8,600 nucleotides of DNA from Planctomycetota bacterium (GCA_021778575.1 JAJYCH010000153.1:1-8600); one strand, 5' to 3'. Shown: positions 1 through 6,953, counted from the stretch's first letter. The notes: generated by a model not told the origin, from the letters alone. Numbers and translations are program-made.

Positions 1-74
1 AAAAGACAATTTAAATTGCAAAATATAAGAGTGTTTACTCGATCTCGATCTGTGCCGTTAAGAGGCACTCTTAG

Positions 75-96
75 GACTCTTTGTGGACTCTTTGTG
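75..96 (+). repeat. Two tandem copies of an 11-bp unit
   Basis: The unit GACTCTTTGTG occurs at 75-85 and again, with no gap, at 86-96. A partial match to its start (CACTCTT) lies just upstream at 66-72. The spacing of 11 bp is close to one helical turn, so a regulator could bind both copies on the same face of the DNA. It could equally be a chance slippage duplication. Confidence 0.7.
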
Positions 97-125
97 ATTT
101 CGAGTGGAACAGAAAAAATCGCTTT

Positions 126-145
126 CGCAAGCATTTTCTCTTGCG
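126..145. repeat. Inverted repeat CGCAAG / CTTGCG
   Basis: Six-base arms at 126-131 and 140-145 are separated by 8 bases of AT-rich spacer. It could be an operator upstream of the kinase. Read on the minus strand it is followed by a run of six T at 112-117, which resembles a weak intrinsic terminator, but no minus-strand gene ends here. Confidence 0.35.
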
Positions 146-196
146 GCATGGCTCACGACACTTGCTATCATTGTCGGTAATATGCTGAAAGGAACG

Positions 197-250
197 ATGT
201 CGCGAGCCGGTTGGTATTCGACCAGAACACGTGACTTCCAGCAGAGGTGA
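197..250 (+). CDS. Possible 17-residue leader peptide (uORF)
   Basis: An ATG at 197 opens a frame encoding MSRAGWYSTRTRDFQQR and ends at TGA 248-250, four bases before the kinase ATG at 255. A purine-rich GAAAGGA (187-193) lies 3 bases before the ATG, a rather short spacing. The stop codon overlaps the ribosome binding site of the kinase gene, the usual geometry for translational coupling. The peptide has four Arg and one Trp but no run of a single amino acid that would suggest classical attenuation. A short frame like this can arise by chance, so the call is tentative. Confidence 0.25.
   Translation: MSRAGWYSTRTRDFQQR
243..249 (+). promoter_or_regulatory. Ribosome binding site that fixes the kinase start
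   Basis: AGAGGTG lies 5 bases before the ATG at 255. The frame is also open from a GTG at 231, but this purine-rich sequence lies inside that longer frame and is correctly spaced only for the ATG. The ATG is therefore the better start. Confidence 0.6.
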
Positions 251-254
251 CGCC

Positions 255-3074
255 ATGCCGGAACCTTCCGACGATTCTCTCGACCCCACCGAACGCGCGG
301 AAACAGGCACCGCCGCGAACTCCGGTCAGCCCGGCCAGCGCCCGGATGAACGACCCGAAACCATTGGCGAGCCACCGACCGAGCCTTTGGAAAATCCGCT
401 CGATCCCCGCGTGGCGATGGAATCGACCGAGGCCTGGAATGTCGATTTTCCCGAAGGTTCCGGAGATCCCGAGCGGTGGGACGGCACCACGGTCGCCAAT
501 GGCGAATCCAGAGCGGAACCGCTGATCGGCTCGCGAGTTCGCTATCTCGGCGATTATGAGCTACTGGGGATCGTCGGCAGGGGGGGGATGGGGATCGTTT
601 ATCAGGCCCGACAGATCAGCCTGAACCGACTTGTCGCGCTCAAGCTGATCCGGCACGAGGAATCCATCGGCGAGCCGGAAATCCGGCGCTTCCAGCACGA
701 GGCCGAAGCGGTCGCCTCGCTCGATCACCCCGGAATCGTGCCGATCTACGAAATCGGTGAACATCAGGAACGTCATTACTTCAGCATGAAGCTGATCTCG
801 GGGCCAAGCCTGCAAAAGGCCAGCCAGAGGCTCCGGGGCAACTTTCCCGCGATCGGTCGGATCCTCGCCGCCGCCGCCCGGGCCGTCCAACACGCTCACG
901 AACGGGGCATTCTCCATCGCGACCTCAAGCCGGGAAACATCGTCCTGGATGAGAAGGACGCCCCGCATATCACCGATTTCGGGCTCTCCAAGCGAATCGA
1001 TCCCGACCCTGACGACCTGACGCAAAGCGTCGCCGTCATGGGAACTCCGGCCTACATGGCTCCCGAACAGACCACGGCGACCCGGGGGATGATCACCACC
1101 GCCACCGACGTTTACGGGCTCGGGGCGGTCCTTTATGCCCTGTTGTCGGGCCACGCTCCGCACCGGGGCTCGTCGATCCTGGAAGTTCTCGACGCCGTCC
1201 GTTACAAGGCCCCGGAACCCCCCTCGAAGCTCGACCCGACGATTCCGCGCGATCTTGAAGTGATCTGCATGAAGTGTCTCGACAAGGAGCCAAAGAACCG
1301 CTACCACTCGGCCGAGGAACTGGCCAACGACCTCGACCGCTGGCTCGAACGCCGGCCGATCAGCGCCCGGAGCGTCGGCAAGCTGGCTCGGATTGTCATG
1401 TGGTCCCGGCGGAAACCGGTCCTGGCCGGACTTCTGGCGGCATTGTTGATCTCGACCGTCGTCGGTTCGACCGGCATCCTGATCAACTGGCGCGAAGTCC
1501 GCCGCCAGCGCGACGAACTCATCCAGGCGAATCTCCAGATCCAATCGGAGCGGGATGCGGTGCGGGCGCTCAACGAATTCCTCGTGTCCGACCTCCTGGC
1601 CTGGTCGTCCCCTTATCTGGCGAGCCGTCGCGACGTTCCGGTCTCAACCTTGCTCGACCGATCGGCCCGACAGGTCGCCACGCGATTCGCCCGCCAACCG
1701 AAAATCGAAGCGTCGATCCGTCAGATCCTTGGGAACTCATATAGCGCACTCGGCTTGCTGCCCAAGGCCGAGGCCCAGTTGATCGCCAGCGCCCGGATTC
1801 GTGAGCAGATGCCGGCCGAGGACGAACTCGACCGGCTGTCGGCCGAGCTCGCTCTGGCGAATCTTCGGGTCCAGCAGGGCCGGTACGCCGAGGCCGAGGC
1901 CCACGCGACCAGAGCCTACCAGGGGCGTCTGAAGCTCCTCGGAGCGAACGATCAAGCGACATTCGAAGCCGCCGAATCTCTGGGAATCACGCTGAAATTC
2001 CAGAGAAAGGTCGACGATTCGCTGAAACTCCTCGAAAAAACCGCCGAAACCGCCAGTCAGGCGCTGGGATTGGAGGACCGGCAGACTCTCCGGATCCTCA
2101 CCAGCCTCGCGATCATCGAGCACGACGAGAACCGCCTCGACGAAGCCTTCACGAACCTGGAACGAATCACCGAGATCCGCTCAAGGATCTATGGAGCCGA
2201 TGATCCCGAGACCCTGCTGGCGCGCTCCAGGCTCGGCGGGTCGCTGCACACGCTCGGCCACGACGACCTGGCCGAGGAGGTTCTCGAACAGGTCCTCGGA
2301 CCCGATCGCGAGATTCTCGGTCCCGATCATCCGGAAACGCTGACGGTTCAAAACAATCTCGCGGCCGTCCGATGCAACCTCGGCAGATACGGTCAGGCGG
2401 CCCAACAGCTTCAGGAAACGCTTGAAAGTCAGCGAAAAAGCTTGCCCGCCAACCATAAAAGTCGTTTCGCGACCGAGATCAACCTGGCCGTGGCCCTGCT
2501 CGAACAGGGCAAGTTCGCCGAGGCCGAACCGATGCTCCGCAACCTTGTCACGCGGATGCGTCAGAATTGCAAGGAGGATGATCCTGATCTCGGTAAAGCG
2601 ATCTTCAACCATGTCGCGGCTCTCCGAAACCTGAACCAGACGGTCGAAGCCGAGACTTTGAATAATGATCTGCTCGTAACCCTCAGAAAGTTACTGCCGG
2701 AGGGAGCCCCCGAAATCGTTGATGCCGAGGCGGTTCAGGCGGCGTTGTTGCTGGCAAATGGCAAATCAGCCGAAGCCGAGACGGTTGCCCGTCGAGTTTT
2801 CGAGAGTCGTTCGAAGCCCGGCGCGACGGTGAGCCGCCGGCAACTTGGTTCGATCCAGAGCACCCTGGGCGCCGCGCTCGCCGCTCAGAAGGATTTCGTT
2901 CAGGCCAGACCATTCCTGCTCAAAGCAATCGAGTTGCTCCAGTCCGATCCCAAAGCCCCGAAGCAACGAACCGAGGAGGCGATCGATCGTCTGATTCGCG
3001 TCTACGATGCTCTGGACGATCCAACCGAGGCGGCCCGGTGGCGGACTCGTCGGGACGGTTCAACCGCTCCGTGA
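255..3074 (+). CDS. Transmembrane Hanks-type Ser/Thr protein kinase with C-terminal TPR repeats
   Basis: This is a 939-residue membrane protein kinase expected to phosphorylate Ser/Thr on cytoplasmic targets. Numbering is from ATG 255. An acidic, proline-rich, probably disordered N-terminus covers about residues 1-95. The kinase domain shows a glycine loop GRGGMG (108-113), the ATP-binding Lys130 in VALK, HRDLKPGN with catalytic Asp223, DFG with Asp241, and GTPAYMAPEQ at 263-272. All key residues are present, so it should be active. A single membrane helix follows at about 389-410, then a short coiled coil and the segment NEFLVSDLLAW, which I recall from many planctomycete kinases of this type. 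About eleven TPR-like repeats fill roughly 485-931 and should lie outside the cytoplasmic membrane as a sensing or protein-binding region. Two small genes follow on the same strand after 115 bases. The family call is firm; the signal and the substrates are unknown. Confidence 0.95.
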   Translation: MPEPSDDSLDPTERAETGTAANSGQPGQRPDERPETIGEPPTEPLENPLDPRVAMESTEAWNVDFPEGSGDPERWDGTTVANGESRAEPLIGSRVRYLGDYELLGIVGRGGMGIVYQARQISLNRLVALKLIRHEESIGEPEIRRFQHEAEAVASLDHPGIVPIYEIGEHQERHYFSMKLISGPSLQKASQRLRGNFPAIGRILAAAARAVQHAHERGILHRDLKPGNIVLDEKDAPHITDFGLSKRIDPDPDDLTQSVAVMGTPAYMAPEQTTATRGMITTATDVYGLGAVLYALLSGHAPHRGSSILEVLDAVRYKAPEPPSKLDPTIPRDLEVICMKCLDKEPKNRYHSAEELANDLDRWLERRPISARSVGKLARIVMWSRRKPVLAGLLAALLISTVVGSTGILINWREVRRQRDELIQANLQIQSERDAVRALNEFLVSDLLAWSSPYLASRRDVPVSTLLDRSARQVATRFARQPKIEASIRQILGNSYSALGLLPKAEAQLIASARIREQMPAEDELDRLSAELALANLRVQQGRYAEAEAHATRAYQGRLKLLGANDQATFEAAESLGITLKFQRKVDDSLKLLEKTAETASQALGLEDRQTLRILTSLAIIEHDENRLDEAFTNLERITEIRSRIYGADDPETLLARSRLGGSLHTLGHDDLAEEVLEQVLGPDREILGPDHPETLTVQNNLAAVRCNLGRYGQAAQQLQETLESQRKSLPANHKSRFATEINLAVALLEQGKFAEAEPMLRNLVTRMRQNCKEDDPDLGKAIFNHVAALRNLNQTVEAETLNNDLLVTLRKLLPEGAPEIVDAEAVQAALLLANGKSAEAETVARRVFESRSKPGATVSRRQLGSIQSTLGAALAAQKDFVQARPFLLKAIELLQSDPKAPKQRTEEAIDRLIRVYDALDDPTEAARWRTRRDGSTAP

Positions 3075-3096
3075 TCTTCTAACTTCTTGATACTTT

Positions 3097-3116
3097 CGGT
3101 CTCGAAGCGGAGACCG
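3097..3116 (+). terminator. Hairpin after the kinase gene, possible terminator or attenuator
   Basis: CGGTCTC at 3097-3103 pairs perfectly with GAGACCG at 3110-3116 across a 6-base loop, and a T-G pair can extend the stem to 8. It begins 22 bases after the kinase stop. No T-run follows, so it is not a classical intrinsic terminator. It could reduce read-through into the two small genes or protect the 3' end of the kinase message. Confidence 0.35.
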
Positions 3117-3189
3117 GCAACCAGACTTGATATTCCTATCGACCGTCCAACCTGTTCTTCACCTCCCCTTTTCTTTGCCGAGGATTTCA

Positions 3190-3555
3190 ATGAGTATCAA
3201 GGTAGCCACAGTCCAGGAAACTCTCAATCCCAGTGCATACGACGGGATGATCATCGACGGTACCGACGGCCTGATCGAGTTTGCGCAGACACCTTCACTG
3301 AATCCTCCACCCGGAAACAGTTTTCCTGATCCGGCGAAGATAGCGTCACTCACAATCACCGTCAACGACAACGGCGTGGGGGGAACTTATGCGCCCACAG
3401 TGGTCACCAATGGCCCGGCGAGCACAACGAGCGTCCCCGTCAAGGTCAGCGTCAAATCAACAACTCCGAATAACTCCATGCCGCCGCTGAACATCACGAT
3501 CGTTCTGAACTACAACCCGGATTTTGGAAGATCCCCTGAGCCCAACAAAGCCTGA
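3190..3555 (+). CDS. Small protein of unknown function, first of a paralogous pair
   Basis: This is a 121-residue protein that I do not recognise. GAGG at 3180-3183 lies 6 bases before the ATG and supports this start. There is no signal peptide, membrane helix or cysteine. It is rich in Thr, Ser, Asn, Pro and Val, with alternating hydrophobic stretches (TITV at 55-58, VPVKVSV at 82-88, ITIVLNY at 102-108) that suggest an all-beta fold. It is related to the next gene: the two share NP....G.I.D near residue 13, a TP followed by G near 34-42, NG.A..TSVPV at 74-84, and ITI.L.Y...FG near the C-terminus. It lies 115 bases after the kinase gene on the same strand. A role as partner, substrate or effector of the kinase is a guess from position only. 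Confidence 0.75.
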   Translation: MSIKVATVQETLNPSAYDGMIIDGTDGLIEFAQTPSLNPPPGNSFPDPAKIASLTITVNDNGVGGTYAPTVVTNGPASTTSVPVKVSVKSTTPNNSMPPLNITIVLNYNPDFGRSPEPNKA

Positions 3556-3616
3556 CAATCACGATCAATCGCACTTCAGATCGATCTTCCCTTCATTCGA
3601 ATCAAGGAACTGATCC

Positions 3617-3958
3617 ATGAGCATGGTGCCATGCTTTCCGGAAATTACTAATCCGTTCGTCTGGTGCGGATTCATCGCCGACGATGCCTCGGATGCGTAC
3701 TCCTACGTGACAACCCCGTTGATGACACCCATCATCGGTCACTTTCCCAAAGAGGCGCCCACGATCACGGGAAAGGCTAACGATCTGTTCGGGACGGAAT
3801 ACAACATAGACATCCATTTAAACGGAACTGCGACGGCGACCTCCGTTCCCGTATTTATCAATGTCACGGGTAACGGCAAGTCAACTCTGCCGCCGATACT
3901 CGTGATCACGATCAAGTTAAGTTACGCCGCGAACTTCGGATCAGCCGATCAGAATTGA
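3617..3958 (+). CDS. Small protein of unknown function, second of a paralogous pair
   Basis: This is a 113-residue protein of unknown function. AAGGAA at 3604-3609 lies 7 bases before the ATG. A second in-frame ATG two codons later is possible. It aligns along its length with the preceding gene product: NP....G.I.D at 12-22, TP at 33-34, NG.A..TSVPV at 69-79, and ITI.L.Y...FG at 97-108. It differs in having two cysteines (6 and 17) and a tryptophan (16) that the first copy lacks. No signal peptide or membrane helix is seen, and the pattern again suggests beta strands. It uses TTA twice and ATA twice, codons that are scarce in the GC-rich neighbours, which hints at foreign origin or relaxed codon selection. 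It starts 61 bases after the first copy and ends just before a strong hairpin. Confidence 0.75.
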   Translation: MSMVPCFPEITNPFVWCGFIADDASDAYSYVTTPLMTPIIGHFPKEAPTITGKANDLFGTEYNIDIHLNGTATATSVPVFINVTGNGKSTLPPILVITIKLSYAANFGSADQN

Positions 3959-3963
3959 CCCCA

Positions 3964-4020
3964 ATCGATCGACCGACAGGCGATGGCCCCAGGGGTCGGA
4001 TCGCCTGTCGGTCGGTTGAT
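3964..4020. terminator. Strong hairpin between convergent genes, likely bidirectional terminator
   Basis: The arms at 3964-3984 and 4000-4020 pair over 21 positions with only two G-T pairs. The 15-base loop (3985-3999) can itself form a short GC-rich inner stem. It begins 5 bases after the stop of the plus-strand small protein and lies 34 bases past the stop of the minus-strand cytochrome gene. That is where a shared terminator for convergent genes would sit. Neither side has a T-run, so it may act with another factor or stabilise transcript ends. Confidence 0.7.
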
Positions 4021-4054
4021 CTCAGGCCGATACCGACCCCACTGCAAATCTCGC

Positions 4055-6253
4055 TCAGTTCCCTGGCGGCTCGATCGCGGTCCCCTGAAGCAGATAGTTC
4101 CAGAGAGCGTTGATCTGCTTGTCGGCCTTGCCGTCGAGAACCGTCGGCAGCGCCGAGTTCTCGCCGGTGAAATAGCTGGGCATCTTGGTGTCGGGCTCGA
4201 CACGAATCGGCGAGCGCAGCCAGCGCTCGAAGTAGTCGTGCGTCAACCGCTCCTTGACCCTCATGAAGTTCACGCCGGGAGCCTCGAAGACACCGACGGC
4301 GGGCGTCCGGCCGATGTTGTGGCAGCTCACGCAGTTCAACCCCGTGTTCTTGACCAGTTGCTTGGCGACCGGGATTTGCTCGGGATCGGACACCGCGTCG
4401 GGCGGGCTCACGGCGGGGTAACCATGCTCGAGCGCCAGCCCGATCGCGAGCCCTTCGGCCCGGGTTGGGAAGGCGGGCATTCGCGCCCGGAGATAAGGGC
4501 GAGGCTTGTAGTCGATCTTACCGGCGACGAACGCGGCGGCCCACTCGGGCTTCAGCTTCTCACCGATCCAGGTCAACGACGGCCGGTTCTGCGCCGCAGG
4601 GTAGGGCAGTCCGTCGGGATCTTTTTCCTCGACCGGCTCCCCGGCGAGAAGGGTGTCGGTCTCGACCTGAAGGTCGGTCCAGGCATCGTCGTAACCGTCG
4701 CGTTTGTGGCAGGCCACGCAGTTGAGCGCTTTGACCTGTCGTTCGGCGAACTCGGGCGAGCAATCGCGCGTCAGGGATTCGAGGCCGAGCCCGGTGAACG
4801 CTCTCAGCCCCTTCTTCGCGTTCTCCGAGAGGCCGAAGTCGGGGGCCTTCCTCGGAGTCTCGACGGTTCCCGAGGCCACGCAACCGCTCGACCACTTCTC
4901 GGGACCGATCGCCGCGAGCGCCGGGGCCTTCAACGCATCAACCACGCCGGGCAAAGCGTGACAGCTCGCGCAGCCGACCGAGGCGAACAGCGCCCGACCG
5001 CGTGCCGGATCGCCGGGTGCCGGGTCGGCTGTCGTCATTTTCACCGGGGTTGATGAGGTCAGATAAGCGGCGAGCTTCGTCGCCTCGGCGGTCGTCAGAT
5101 GGAAATTCGGCATCTTGATCCAGGCGTAATGCCGGTCGGGCTGCTGGAGAAACGCGACCAGTGCCTTCGGCTGCCACTTCGCCCCCACGAGCCGGAGCGG
5201 GACGCGCTTCGGGTCTTTTGCCCAGTCGTCATTGCTGGGCAAGGTGTGACAGCCGACACAGCCAAGATTGGCGAACAACCGACCACCGCCGGCGACCAGA
5301 TCGGCCGCCGCCGGGCTCGCGACCGACTTCGACTCGGCCCCGAGGGTCGCGAGATAGGCGGCGATGTCGCGGGCCTTCGCCTCGGGCTGGTCGTGGAGCA
5401 TCCTGGGCATCGTTGCCGTCGGCCGGAGCGACTTCGGATCGCTGATCCAGCGGGCCATCCACTCAACATTCAGTCGGACTCCGGCATCGGCGAGATCCGG
5501 CGCGTCGGTTGCCAGTTCAGGCATGCTCGACGCGGCCCGGAGCAGGTCGAGCGAGCCTGGGGCGTGGCACTTCAGGCAGCGGAGGCTCGCCAGAAGTTCG
5601 CGACCCTCGCGGAGTTGCCGCCCGGTCGCCAGCGCTTCGAGATTCGCGTCGTGTGCCAGCGCGATCGGCGGCAGCGGCTCGCGGGGAAAGTCCTCGGACG
5701 TCCACGACAGGCGAATGATCGCATCACCACCGGACGGGCTATCGTAGGTGACGACCAGCTTGTTCGCCCCCTTCTTGAGCTTCGCCGTCTTGCCGGTCGC
5801 CGTGGTCAGGTCGTCTCCCGAGGCTTCGAGAACCGACTTCCCGTTGATCTCGACCTTGAGCTTCCCGCGTCCGTTGACCGAGAACACGCAGTCGCTCCGG
5901 AACGGCACGGCGATGTCCCCCTCCCAGGTCGCCCGGAACGGCCCGGCGGGTAGAAAGACCGAGGGCGGTGTCCCGGCTGGCACGTCGAGCGCGACCAGAC
6001 GGGCGAGCCGGGTGTCCTTGATCTCGCCGCGCGACAGCGTCAGCGCGAGACCCAGCTCCTTGCCAGGAGCGAGCCGGGGACCCTTCCGGGGCTTGCCGTC
6101 GTCGTCATCATCGTCGTCATCGGCGGGAGCGTTCGTGGGTTTCTTGTCGGGATCTTGAGCATGGGCGGAGACTGGCGGGAGAGCGGCGGTAAGGCTAGCG
6201 GCGAGCAGGCTCGACAGACCGAGCCCGAGCAGGACGGCGTGATATCCTCGCAT
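4055..6253 (-). CDS. Secreted multiheme cytochrome c with PA14-like domain and five CXXCH sites
   Basis: This 732-residue protein should act outside the cytoplasmic membrane in electron transfer. The frame is open further upstream to 6460, but that would overlap the flavin reductase gene. The ATG at 6253 starts a clear signal peptide (MRGYHAVLLGLGL..., probable cleavage AHA/QD after residue 32), with AAGGAG 12 bases upstream, a long spacing. Eight Asp follow at 45-52, then a beta-rich PA14-like domain at about 85-190. Five c-type heme sites are seen: CLKCH 226, CVGCH 332, CASCH 428, CVACH 512 and CVSCH 641. Four modules have a following Met-Pro suited to the distal ligand (Met282, Met381, Met592, Met691). 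The third has PDF near 471-473 and no such Met. Related planctomycete cytochromes often sit in large enzymes or beside DUF1553 genes; neither is seen here. The electron partner is unknown. Confidence 0.9.
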   Translation of the reverse strand: MRGYHAVLLGLGLSSLLAASLTAALPPVSAHAQDPDKKPTNAPADDDDDDDDGKPRKGPRLAPGKELGLALTLSRGEIKDTRLARLVALDVPAGTPPSVFLPAGPFRATWEGDIAVPFRSDCVFSVNGRGKLKVEINGKSVLEASGDDLTTATGKTAKLKKGANKLVVTYDSPSGGDAIIRLSWTSEDFPREPLPPIALAHDANLEALATGRQLREGRELLASLRCLKCHAPGSLDLLRAASSMPELATDAPDLADAGVRLNVEWMARWISDPKSLRPTATMPRMLHDQPEAKARDIAAYLATLGAESKSVASPAAADLVAGGGRLFANLGCVGCHTLPSNDDWAKDPKRVPLRLVGAKWQPKALVAFLQQPDRHYAWIKMPNFHLTTAEATKLAAYLTSSTPVKMTTADPAPGDPARGRALFASVGCASCHALPGVVDALKAPALAAIGPEKWSSGCVASGTVETPRKAPDFGLSENAKKGLRAFTGLGLESLTRDCSPEFAERQVKALNCVACHKRDGYDDAWTDLQVETDTLLAGEPVEEKDPDGLPYPAAQNRPSLTWIGEKLKPEWAAAFVAGKIDYKPRPYLRARMPAFPTRAEGLAIGLALEHGYPAVSPPDAVSDPEQIPVAKQLVKNTGLNCVSCHNIGRTPAVGVFEAPGVNFMRVKERLTHDYFERWLRSPIRVEPDTKMPSYFTGENSALPTVLDGKADKQINALWNYLLQGTAIEPPGN
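6098..6121 (-). repeat. Trinucleotide run encoding eight aspartates
   Basis: Eight consecutive GAC/GAT codons encode Asp45-Asp52 of the secreted cytochrome, just after the signal peptide. The tract mixes two codons. It probably forms an acidic flexible linker and could bind metal ions. Its length may vary between strains by slippage without changing the frame. Confidence 0.8.
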
Positions 6254-6301
6254 GAGAACGGCGGGCTCCTTCAGAGGCGTTGACGGACCAGATCGACCGT
6301 T

Positions 6302-6331
6302 ATTATGACAGGTCGAGCCCCGATCCGTCAG
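6302..6331 (-). promoter_or_regulatory. Candidate sigma-70-like promoter for the cytochrome gene
   Basis: On the minus strand CTGACG (6326-6331) and CATAAT (6302-6307) are separated by 18 bases. They match the -35 and -10 consensus at four and five of six positions. Transcription would start near 6295, giving a leader of about 40 bases before the ATG at 6253. It lies just past the end of the flavin reductase gene, so the cytochrome may be transcribed on its own as well as by read-through. Confidence 0.35.
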
Positions 6332-6335
6332 CCCA

Positions 6336-6953
6336 TCACCGCCCGAGGGTCCGGATCTCGAACCGATCGCGGGTCCGAACGTAGTCATTACCGGCCATCC
6401 GGCCGATGGCTCCGAGCTTCTCGGCGTCGACCCGATAACGGTCGTCGACCAGGCCATCACGGACGTAGATATGCTTGACTTCGCCGATGACCAGGTTCGC
6501 CGCGCCGATCGGAATGACGTGAGTCGTCACGCATTCGAACGCCACCGATGCCTCGCCAACTCTCGGAGCCTTGATGACCGTGCTGGGAATCGCCGTCAGG
6601 CCCGAGTGGTCGAATTCCGACTCGCCATGGGCGAGCGACTCCCCGGTCTTCGCCATCGCGTCGGCGTAGGATTCGTCGGCGATATTGACGACGAACTCGC
6701 CGACTCCTCCGTCCTGGGTGAACCGGGCGTTCCGGAGCGTATCCTTGATGCTTCCGTCCGACTTCGGCCCCCCCACCGTGAACGCCAGGCTCAACGGTGT
6801 GTGGCTGGCCACGGTGAAATACGAAAACGGAGCCACGTTCGGAAAGCCGTCGACCGAGACCGTCGAGACCACCGCGATCGGCCGGGGGACGACGCAGCCA
6901 ATCACCAGCTTGTAGCACAGGTCCGCCGCGATCCTCTGCGGGTCGATCTCCAT
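6336..6953 (-). CDS. Flavin reductase family protein (FMN-binding split barrel)
   Basis: This is a 205-residue cytoplasmic protein of the flavin reductase-like family (DIM6/NTAB type), which binds FMN in a split beta-barrel and often reduces flavin with NAD(P)H. The family pattern is clear: PRPIAVVSTV at 23-32, DG.PN.APFSYF at 35-46, then a hydrophobic strand PLSLAFTV. The length fits the family. The frame is also open from a TTG at 6986, but the ATG at 6953 has GGAG 8 bases upstream and suits the promoter candidate better. The substrate is not predictable from sequence; some members act with flavin-dependent oxygenases, others have unrelated roles. The cytochrome gene follows after 82 bases on the same strand. 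Confidence 0.9.
   Translation of the reverse strand: MEIDPQRIAADLCYKLVIGCVVPRPIAVVSTVSVDGFPNVAPFSYFTVASHTPLSLAFTVGGPKSDGSIKDTLRNARFTQDGGVGEFVVNIADESYADAMAKTGESLAHGESEFDHSGLTAIPSTVIKAPRVGEASVAFECVTTHVIPIGAANLVIGEVKHIYVRDGLVDDRYRVDAEKLGAIGRMAGNDYVRTRDRFEIRTLGR

Larger units (their letters stand above)
1..230. other. AT-rich intergenic leader upstream of the kinase gene
   Basis: No convincing gene is seen here apart from a possible small upstream ORF near its right end. The stretch is clearly richer in A and T than the genes that follow. It holds an 11-bp tandem repeat (75-96), an inverted repeat (126-145) and a short weak hairpin, GTGCC/GGCAC, at 52-68. I found no well-spaced -35/-10 pair; the best is TTGCGG (141-146) followed 16 bases later by TGCTAT (163-168), which is weak. 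The region must hold the promoter for the plus-strand kinase unless that gene is co-transcribed with something to the left of the window. Confidence 0.5.

Noticed and set aside
112..145. Minus-strand intrinsic terminator (hairpin followed by six T)
   Set aside because: The stem is short, the T-run is not directly after the stem, and no minus-strand gene leads into it.
231..254. GTG start giving an eight-residue longer kinase
   Set aside because: The good ribosome binding site at 243-249 lies inside it and is spaced for the ATG at 255.
561..1544. Long minus-strand frame of 327 codons opposite the kinase domain
   Set aside because: The plus strand encodes an unmistakable kinase; the antisense frame matches no family and reflects GC-rich codon bias.
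3127..3189. TTG start giving the first small protein a hydrophobic 21-residue leader resembling a signal sequence
   Set aside because: There is no ribosome binding site before the TTG, no positive charge at the N-terminus, and GAGG sits correctly before the ATG at 3190. The second paralogue has no such leader.
3578..3587. Palindrome AGATCGATCT between the two small genes
   Set aside because: It is short and built from GATC/CGAT words that are common throughout this sequence, so it is likely to be chance.
3983..5053. Long plus-strand frame of 356 codons opposite the cytochrome
   Set aside because: It starts inside the terminator hairpin and lies antisense to three CXXCH modules; it resembles no known protein.
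5099..5953. Long plus-strand frame of 284 codons opposite the cytochrome
   Set aside because: It is the antisense shadow of the heme modules and PA14-like domain, with no start signal.
6254..6460. Upstream extension of the cytochrome frame by 69 residues
   Set aside because: It overlaps the flavin reductase gene and would bury a clear signal peptide that starts at 6253.
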